A stretch of 64,000 nt of DNA from Scalesia atractyloides (Eukaryota > Streptophyta > Magnoliopsida > Asterales > Asteraceae): positions 36,302,341 to 36,366,340 of the forward strand of contig CAMTDV010000012.1 in NCBI GenBank assembly GCA_947069175.1. The letters are read 5' to 3'. Every line of letters starts with the position of its first letter. Positions within the stretch are counted from its first letter, which is position 1. The notes below the pieces were generated by a model, which was not told the origin of the DNA, did not search any database, and saw nothing but the letters and a program-made list of their open reading frames with translations. This document shows, piece after piece, positions 58,226 through 64,000 of this stretch. The position numbers and the translations under genes were made by a program.

Positions 58226-58647
58226 GAGTAAACTGCCAATATAGTCCCTGAGGTTTAATTACTTTTGTCACTTTAGTACAAAACTCAATCTTAATCTAGG
58301 CCCATCTGATTTCAATTTTGTTGTCATTTTCATCCAAAAACAAAATCTGATCATATTTTTCAGTTAAGATCCAGATTTTTGGTCTTTTTCCTCCTTTTCA
58401 ATGAAATGCAAAATGGTTAGATTTTTTTTATTTGTTAATGTTAAAATGTCATTTTGCCATTCATTAAAAGGGAAGAAAAAAATAAAAGAAAAAGTTATAT
58501 GTTAACTGAAAAATCTGACTAAATTTTGATTTTGAATGAAAATGGCAACAAAACTAAAACCACATGTACCAAAATTCAAAAGGTTTGAGTTTTAGATTAA
58601 AATAGCAAAAATGATCAAAGCTCAGAGACTATTTTAACAGTTTACTC
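58226..58647. mobile_element. foldback MITE with long terminal inverted repeats
   Basis: It starts GAGTAAACTGCCAATATAGT and its other end reversed reads GAGTAAACTGTTAAAATAGT. Inverted similarity extends over most of each half. Flanks AAAATGAA and AAAATCAA could be a diverged 8-bp target duplication, or part of a 9-bp one as in Mutator-like elements. It has no coding capacity. Confidence 0.82.
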
Positions 58648-59428
58648 AAAATCAAATTAGATAATTGTAATATTCCATCTTCGGGTGGGTCCAATAAATA
58701 AAATCAATTGAGAAATGTTTATCCATTTAGTAAGAAGAGTTTAATGTGGAAAAACACTCGTGAATTAGAAGTTAAAATGATTTTACATCAAAGTTGTGGA
58801 TACAAGTAATTACACCTTGATACAAGAAGGCCTAGTTTGCATTTTATGAATGAATAAAATAAAATATTAACAGATGTCAACGGGTGCAAGATTATCTGAG
58901 TTTTAGTCAAAATCACGTATGTGATTGTGTCTGGTTGATAAAAAGCGACGACCAGGAAGAATAAATAACAGGGTTAAGGGCTGGGAATACTCTAATCGAG
59001 AGTGATAACCCATGATTTGGATTCTCAAGCATCTATATAACAAGGATGAACGATTAATAAGCTTTCCTCTAACCTTGAATTGTATGAATCTTTGAGTGGG
59101 AATGAACATTGAGTGCAAAGATGTAATAAGTTTGTGTATATTCACCCACCTTGTTGCCTATCTGCACGTCAATTGGAGCTCATATATACGTTCGTAGACA
59201 CGGGGCGTACATTCGACTAATTTGATTTTAATACGGTGTTGTTTGAGCATGTGATTAAAGGTATATGTCGAGTATAGGGCATACGAGGCGTATACTTCTG
59301 AATTTGAAATTATACAAATAGTGGCATACAGAAGTTTCTTCATGAGCACTCAACAACATTCACTCTTTTTTGCATTTTTCCTTGGTTTTCCAATCCACGG
59401 ACGAGTGTGAACCAAATCAGTCTGGAAA
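58648..59428. other. unassigned DNA
   Basis: No family recognised. The minus-strand open stretches at 58903-59145 and 59158-59349 show no domain. Confidence 0.45.
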
Positions 59429-59730
59429 ATGCCATCGGTCTGGGACGACAACTATTTTTTAGCAGTATTCCAGCGACTCGTGAGGGGTGCTTGCTACCAA
59501 TCCGGTAAGATTTATTAACTAAACTTCCATGTTTTTTTTGAGATTATTAAAAATATATCATACTATGCTTTTAGAAGAATTCTTGCGTTCCTGATTCTAA
59601 CAATGAGGAGGAGGTTGCGTCTGGCCTTCATGTTGATCAAAAGAAATCGTTACTAGACTTAAACGAGCTTCCGCCTCCCAAACCATATTATCGGCGCAAA
59701 AAGGGTATCTGGATTACGGATACGCTGTGA
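59429..59730 (+). pseudogene. possible exon pair with DLNELPP motif, unrecognised
   Basis: 59429-59504 reads MPSVWDDNYFLAVFQRLV, RGACYQS, and ends at a strong GTAAGA donor. 59575-59730 follows a TTTTAG acceptor and reads KNSCVPDSNNEEEVASG, SLLDLNELPPPKPYYRRKKG and a stop. The LLDLNELPP piece fits both forms of the plant EAR repression motif (LxLxL, DLNxxP). The two segments join out of frame, so they may be a gene fragment with a lesion, or the first may be spurious. No protein family is proposed. Confidence 0.3.
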
Positions 59731-60059
59731 ATCTTTTTACGTCCGCCTAACCCGAGCAATCCTTTTAACCACTCTCCCCAAATATTCCACACCTTACCCT
59801 AAGCCTACATTATAACCCAATGAAAGACCTCTTGATGCTTATTTATTTCAGTTAAGTGGTTGAAGATTCGATCACTTGTCAAAGTTATGATATTTTCTCG
59901 GTTCGTTCCGAATCGAGAGTTCAGTTTAACATAATTATCGGCCGAATGTTGAGCGAACAATCTGTGAGTTGTGTGATTTAGTATAAAAGAATTTTTTCAT
60001 ATGCTTGTTATATTTTTACTTTTCTTTTTAAATGCACTAACAAAAAAAAAAAAAAATAA

Positions 60060-61420
60060 AGGTTGAAGCAAGAGAAAGGCTTTCAGATGCTCGAGATATT
60101 GGCCCACAAATTAAAACAAACATGGGTGTACGTTAAAGCCAAATTTATAGAGTTTTGCTTGAGGACAAGAAAAGTTTCAAGTGTGGGGATATTTGATATA
60201 TGCAAAAGTGCACATGTTTTAAAGTATCAAACTACAACCACTTTTAATTAGTTTTGTGAAAGATATATTTCAAATAGACTTATTTTGATTTATCCCTTTT
60301 ATAATCTCGACAAAACGAACCCAAGTTGAACAAAGGAAGCAACACCGGACAACAATTAGAAGAAATGATGAAAACTTGTATAGACATGCCCATGTCCCAA
60401 ACCCGAAGACTACCGGCACCTCCTGAAGATCAATGCATGAAGCCTAAGCCAGAAAAGTTAAGACACACTCTGTGCCTCCCAGACATGCCCCATGTCTCGG
60501 CAGAAAACGACAAAAAGATAACTTTTTGGAAGAACCGTAGGGCCCACAAGAGCTGACTGCGGTTGTTCCTCTCAGGCATGCCATGTGTCTGGGCATCTAG
60601 CACCCTATAAATAGAGCTCCTTGGCTTCCATTTCACTTGCTCAATTTTCTCTCTCTCCATACACAATTTCTTCTACCACTATCTCAATCAATGTAATCAT
60701 AAGAAAAAGTCAAGAATCATTATTGTAATCAAACATTTAATAGTAAATATAATATTTGCAAGTTTAATGAAAATTATTACTATGGCCATTCCTTGGCTAA
60801 GTTCTCGAGGGTGTTTGGGAGAAACTTACCTCCTTGATGGGAAGTTAACTACCACAAATCATGGTTGAATAAGGTGGTGTGCGTACATGTGTGTTTGTAT
60901 TAATGACTTTAGCTAACAAGGTGTTTATTGAATGTGAGTGAAATATTAGTGTCACCTTTAACTTGGGTCATTAGTCTTTCGACTTAACCCTTAAAATCTA
61001 CCAATTTTCTTGTGTCACCATTAACTTGGGAAATTTATGTTTACTATGTCCATATAGAGTCAAAATATGTTGATGCTTTGAAAGGAGGTTTAAGGTTTTG
61101 TAATTCTACTTTGGGTTGGTAAGCTCTTGCAGATGCATGGCGATAAGATCACGTTGCAAAGAACTTGATTTTTATAAAAGTAATTTCCTTTGGGGAATTG
61201 ACGCCTCACTAAGGAACCATAGTCACAAGTAATATTAACCCCCTTAAACTATCTTCTTAACTAATACTAAATCATAGTGCTATATACTTTCCTTGCTAAT
61301 TGGGCGGTACCATTATGGTTTGATCCGACCTTGAATGGCGTACCACTGCTGGAATAAAGTGATATGGTCAAGTGTGCGAGGGTCCCTAACAAAGAGCTAT
61401 ACAACTTCATGCATTAAGAC
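60060..61420 (+). repeat. Athila/Tat-like gypsy 3' end and LTR
   Basis: TTTTGCTTGAGGACAAG and AAGTTTCAAGTGTGGGGATA (60152-60191) are the usual sequence before the PPT of Athila/Tat elements. The LTR starts TGATATATGC at 60194. A TATA box CTATAAATAG lies at 60605-60614, followed by (TC)n. The right edge is not defined. No partner LTR is in the window. Confidence 0.7.
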
Positions 61421-61577
61421 ACATGCTCCTTGTTTGATAATCGAGCCCTTGTTACACCATGGTAAGGTTTAGTTAACATAGCATTAAGAGGTAACTCTAT
61501 CCCAAACACACCCATTTTCTTATCATTGATTACTACCTTCTTATTTATATCTTCATTTAGTTTTGAGCCATTTTTAA

Positions 61578-61770
61578 GAGTAAATTTCCATTTTAGCCCT
61601 ATGGTTTTTAAAAAAAAATGCCATTTCACTCTAAATAATTTTTTTCTTATTTATGTCCCTAATGGGTGCAATTTTTTGTCATTTCGTCCAATCCACTAAC
61701 TTCCTCCAAAAAGTCAAAAATATTTTGGTCACTTTGCATATGGTCTAATTTTCCAATTTGTAATTAAAAA
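61578..61770 (+). repeat. MITE-like terminal fragment
   Basis: GAGTAAATTTCCATTTTAGC followed by CCTATGG resembles the ends of the foldback element at 58226-58647 (GAGTAAACTG..A..TAGTCCCTGAGG). No opposite end was found before the LTR at 61883. Confidence 0.45.
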
Positions 61771-61997
61771 CCCCTTTAATGGAACAACATAAAACAAAAG
61801 ATTAATATTATTGTTAATTAATACTTGATAAAGAATTAGGGAAGATAGACTTGTGGTTGTTATTCTTATATCTATCAATAACTGTAACATTTGTGTAAAT
61901 CGGGTTTCGAAAACCCGCCCCAAATTACCGATCAATGTATTTATTTATGATCTTTTCATTTTACATTTTTGTTCATTGTTTTAAACATTAGAATTTC

Positions 61998-62047
<50 letters not shown>

Positions 62048-62159
62048 GTAATAAAGGTTTAGAAAAAATTTAATAAAATAAATAAGAAACTAAATATCAA
62101 ATATATATAATTAGTAAATAATTTATCTTAAAATAATTAAAATAAACAAAAAGAGGGAG

Positions 62160-62220
62160 AACCGGGATCGAACCCGGTTTCCCCCGGACACTCACACACT
62201 ACAAACACCACTGGACTACA
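62160..62220 (-). other. reverse-strand tRNA-like module in LTR
   Basis: The minus strand reads TAGTCCAGTGG (62208-62218, A-box-like) and, about 34 nt on, GGTTCGATCCCGG (62162-62174), a full B-box match. AACCGGG and CCCGGTT form a perfect 7-bp stem around the B-box loop. A T-run follows at 62147-62151 reversed, which could serve as a pol III stop. Confidence 0.6.
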
Positions 62221-62771
62221 CGCACTGTTGTGCAAAGTTTAGATTTCTAAATCTTTTATGGTGAACCTAAGTTGAACCTGCAACTATATCCGAAACCAGC
62301 GCGCATCTTTTCTCTCCGTCATCAAGTATGTTTGGTAAATTGGAATTTACCGGTAACCCACGCGTTTTGCCTTCCAACTAACACTGTTCAATCTATATTT
62401 GGTACATTTCTTGATTGAACCCGCTGTCAAACAATCGGAACCCGAAATCAAATCCCCGAAATTCTAGCCGATTACTCATAGTCTAACCTCGCACATACCC
62501 TCAAAACCACTGCCGTCGGAGAAGCTCTGTTCACCAGAGAACCACCGGAATCATCGGAATCCACTCACAGAAATTCGTGTCATCACCTCTGATTTACGGT
62601 AGACCCTTGTGTCCTTTCTTTTAAGTTTAATCCAATTAAGCATCCGTTCTGAGCAATCGAATTGGGGTGAATCAGTTTTGGTTCAGGCGGGAATCAGTTT
62701 GGGTTAATTTCAAAGTGTAGGAGACGAAGTGTGTTACATGTTTTATGTAATTAAAATCTAAATCTCAAACA

Positions 62772-62850
62772 TGTAAGACACACAGTCCAGTGGTGGACTG
62801 TGTGCAAACACACATAGACATCCCTCGTTCGAATTCACGCATGCACACCG
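62772..62850 (+). other. tandem tRNA-like module 1
   Basis: AGACAC, then a 6-bp stem CAGTCC/GGACTG with loop AGTGGT, then GTGCA, then the B-box-like CGTTCGAATTC (62826-62836). Confidence 0.6.
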
Positions 62851-62937
62851 GCCCGTCCATTTTCAAACCTTTTTAAATTTATCATTCCTGAGATAACCTA
62901 GTTAGAGTATAACTTTAACTAAAATACGAGTCTTCTC

Positions 62938-63020
62938 GGGTTAGACACTCAGCCCAATTTATCGGGCTGGGTGCATAACATCTCAAAGGTCACCGATTCG
63001 AGTCCTTTGACTCACACTGA
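62938..63020 (+). other. tandem tRNA-like module 2
   Basis: GGGTTAGACAC, then a 6-bp stem CAGCCC/GGGCTG with loop AATTTATC, then GTGCA, then the B-box-like CGATTCGAGTCC (62994-63005), 168 bp from that of module 1. Confidence 0.62.
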
Positions 63021-63107
63021 TCGGACTATTTAAATCTCTTTTTAAATCTGATCAAAATTGGATGAACTTAATAAGTGTATAAGAATAATTAAAATGGTGA
63101 TTCTTTC

Positions 63108-63185
63108 GGGTTAGACACGTAGCTCAGTTGGAAGAGCTACGTGCACGCAACGAGAGGTCACGAGTTCGAGCCTTACACACGCATA
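63108..63185 (+). other. tandem tRNA-like module 3
   Basis: GGGTTAGACAC, then a 7-bp stem GTAGCTC/GAGCTAC with loop AGTTGGAA, then GTGCA, then GAGTTCGAGCC (63162-63172), 168 bp after module 2. TAGCTCAGTTGG (63120-63131) is an exact A-box match. It lacks a clear acceptor stem, so it is not called a tRNA gene. Confidence 0.65.
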
Positions 63186-64000
63186 CCTAAACAATGAACA
63201 AACCGGCCTGACACTGTCGTTTTTCTAATTTTTTTATTTATTTATTTTATTTTCCTTTTAATTTTTGTTTATTTCTATTTTATCTTTCTTTTATCATTTC
63301 ATGAGTTATTTAAAAGGGGATTATATTTTAAAAAGAAAACACACAATTTTAAACTAATCAATATTAAAACAAATCACAAAAAAAACTAATAATTTAAAAA
63401 CCTAAAACAAAAGATTATAACTTAAATAATAGTCTACTTATTTACCGAATTACCACGTTATTATTTCTAGGTTAGTACTCCTTCATCGGATAAATTCCCA
63501 ACTCGTGCGCTCTCTTTACCACTCAAGAATACGCACCCAAGGTGAGTGAATCTCTACAAATTCCCCGTTTTAATCACGTTTTGGGGTGTATCATGTGTCG
63601 CATCATTTCTTTATTTTATTTAACATTTGTGCCTATATCATTTCGTGATCAAATGTGTATTGCTTGTAATGTGGTATATATGTGGATACATTTTATCATT
63701 TCAGCGCACTCATTTAATTAGGCCGATCAGTTTCTCGTGGGATACGGGTTGAGCATCAGGTGCCTCATTAGATCGGCTCCGTTTGATTGAGCCTTGATCT
63801 CAGATACATCATCATTCATGTCGTATATTCATTCAACGTTGTTTGTGATTGGTTACATATATACATTTGCTCACATGTGATTTATGCATAATTTTATTTA
63901 AATAAACATAAAAATCAATTATTTAAATGTTTTATCAAGGTTCACTCGCCAACTTTTGTTGACCCAAAATTTCCTTGTTTTACGCATGATACAGGTGATC

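Larger units (their letters stand above)
61883..64000 (+). repeat. Tekay-like LTR, family A, runs off the window
   Basis: It starts TGTAACATTTG with the palindrome CGGGTTTCGAAAACCCG (61901-61917). From 63,540 on it follows the solo LTR at 33,826-34,280 closely, including GGGGTGTATCATGTGTC, GGTGCCTCATTAGATCGGCT and TCACTCGCCAACTTTTGTTG. The end should lie about 240 bp beyond the window. It has about 0.9 kb that the 1433-bp solo LTR lacks, holding three tRNA-like modules. A (TA)n microsatellite lies at about 62001-62044. Confidence 0.9.

Noticed and set aside
63108..63185. Functional tRNA gene
   Set aside because: A and B boxes are good, but the acceptor stem does not pair and the anticodon arm is unclear; called tRNA-like instead.
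1..64000. CRISPR array, bacterial operon, riboswitch or intact host gene
   Set aside because: No regular repeat-spacer array, no ribosome-binding-site pattern, and every long coding block belongs to a transposon or is broken.

Overview
This window looks like repeat-rich intergenic DNA from a plant nuclear genome, most likely a eudicot. It is AT-rich, has no intact cellular gene, and consists mostly of LTR retrotransposons in several states of decay. Primer-binding sites complementary to plant initiator-Met and Asp tRNAs, plant-type copia and gypsy (Athila/Tat-like and Del/Tekay-like) proteins, an L1-type LINE, a foldback MITE and a broken exon of a PICKLE-like CHD3 remodeler all point to a flowering plant. 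The retroelement style resembles Asteraceae, but that is only an impression. Clade names such as Athila, Tat and Tekay were assigned by motif recognition, without an alignment.

Layout. 1-3.0 kb: 3' part of a decayed + strand copia element with its 3' LTR. 3.0-6.3 kb: unassigned DNA with exon-like gene fragments on the - strand, one clearly CHD3/PICKLE-like. 6.4-9.6 kb: decayed copia gag-protease-integrase. 9.6-14.6 kb: Athila/Tat-like gypsy element (LTR, PBS, gag, protease, deleted RT). 14.6-16.4 kb: one LTR and part of the interior of a - strand copia element. 18.4-22.5 kb: Athila/Tat-like LTR pieces mixed with LINE fragments and a probable SINE. 22.5-28.1 kb: a complete gag-only copia element inserted in the primer-binding site of a + strand gypsy element, whose interior resumes at 28.06 kb. 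28.7-38.3 kb: - strand Athila-like element with gag-protease, env-like ORF and LTRs but no RT or integrase, itself hit by a 1.43-kb solo LTR. 38.9-57.0 kb: an old copia element split by a full-length gag-only Tekay-like element (42,021-49,825) and by a 4.1-kb solo LTR (52,611-56,717). 57-61.9 kb: mostly unassigned DNA, a foldback MITE and a gypsy 3' end. 61.9-64.0 kb: a Tekay-like LTR that runs off the window.

The nesting order can be read directly: five insertions have target-site duplications, three of them exact 5-bp matches, and removing the insert restores a sensible host sequence at several of them. Two elements kept LTRs, PBS, PPT and gag but have no pol, so they must have depended on enzymes supplied by relatives.

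The most unusual signal is in the last LTR. It carries three tRNA-like modules in tandem, with their B-box-like motifs exactly 168 bp apart. Each has a perfect D-arm-like stem whose paired bases differ between copies but still pair. A separate reverse-strand tRNA-like module sits near the 5' end of the same LTR and of two related LTRs in the window.
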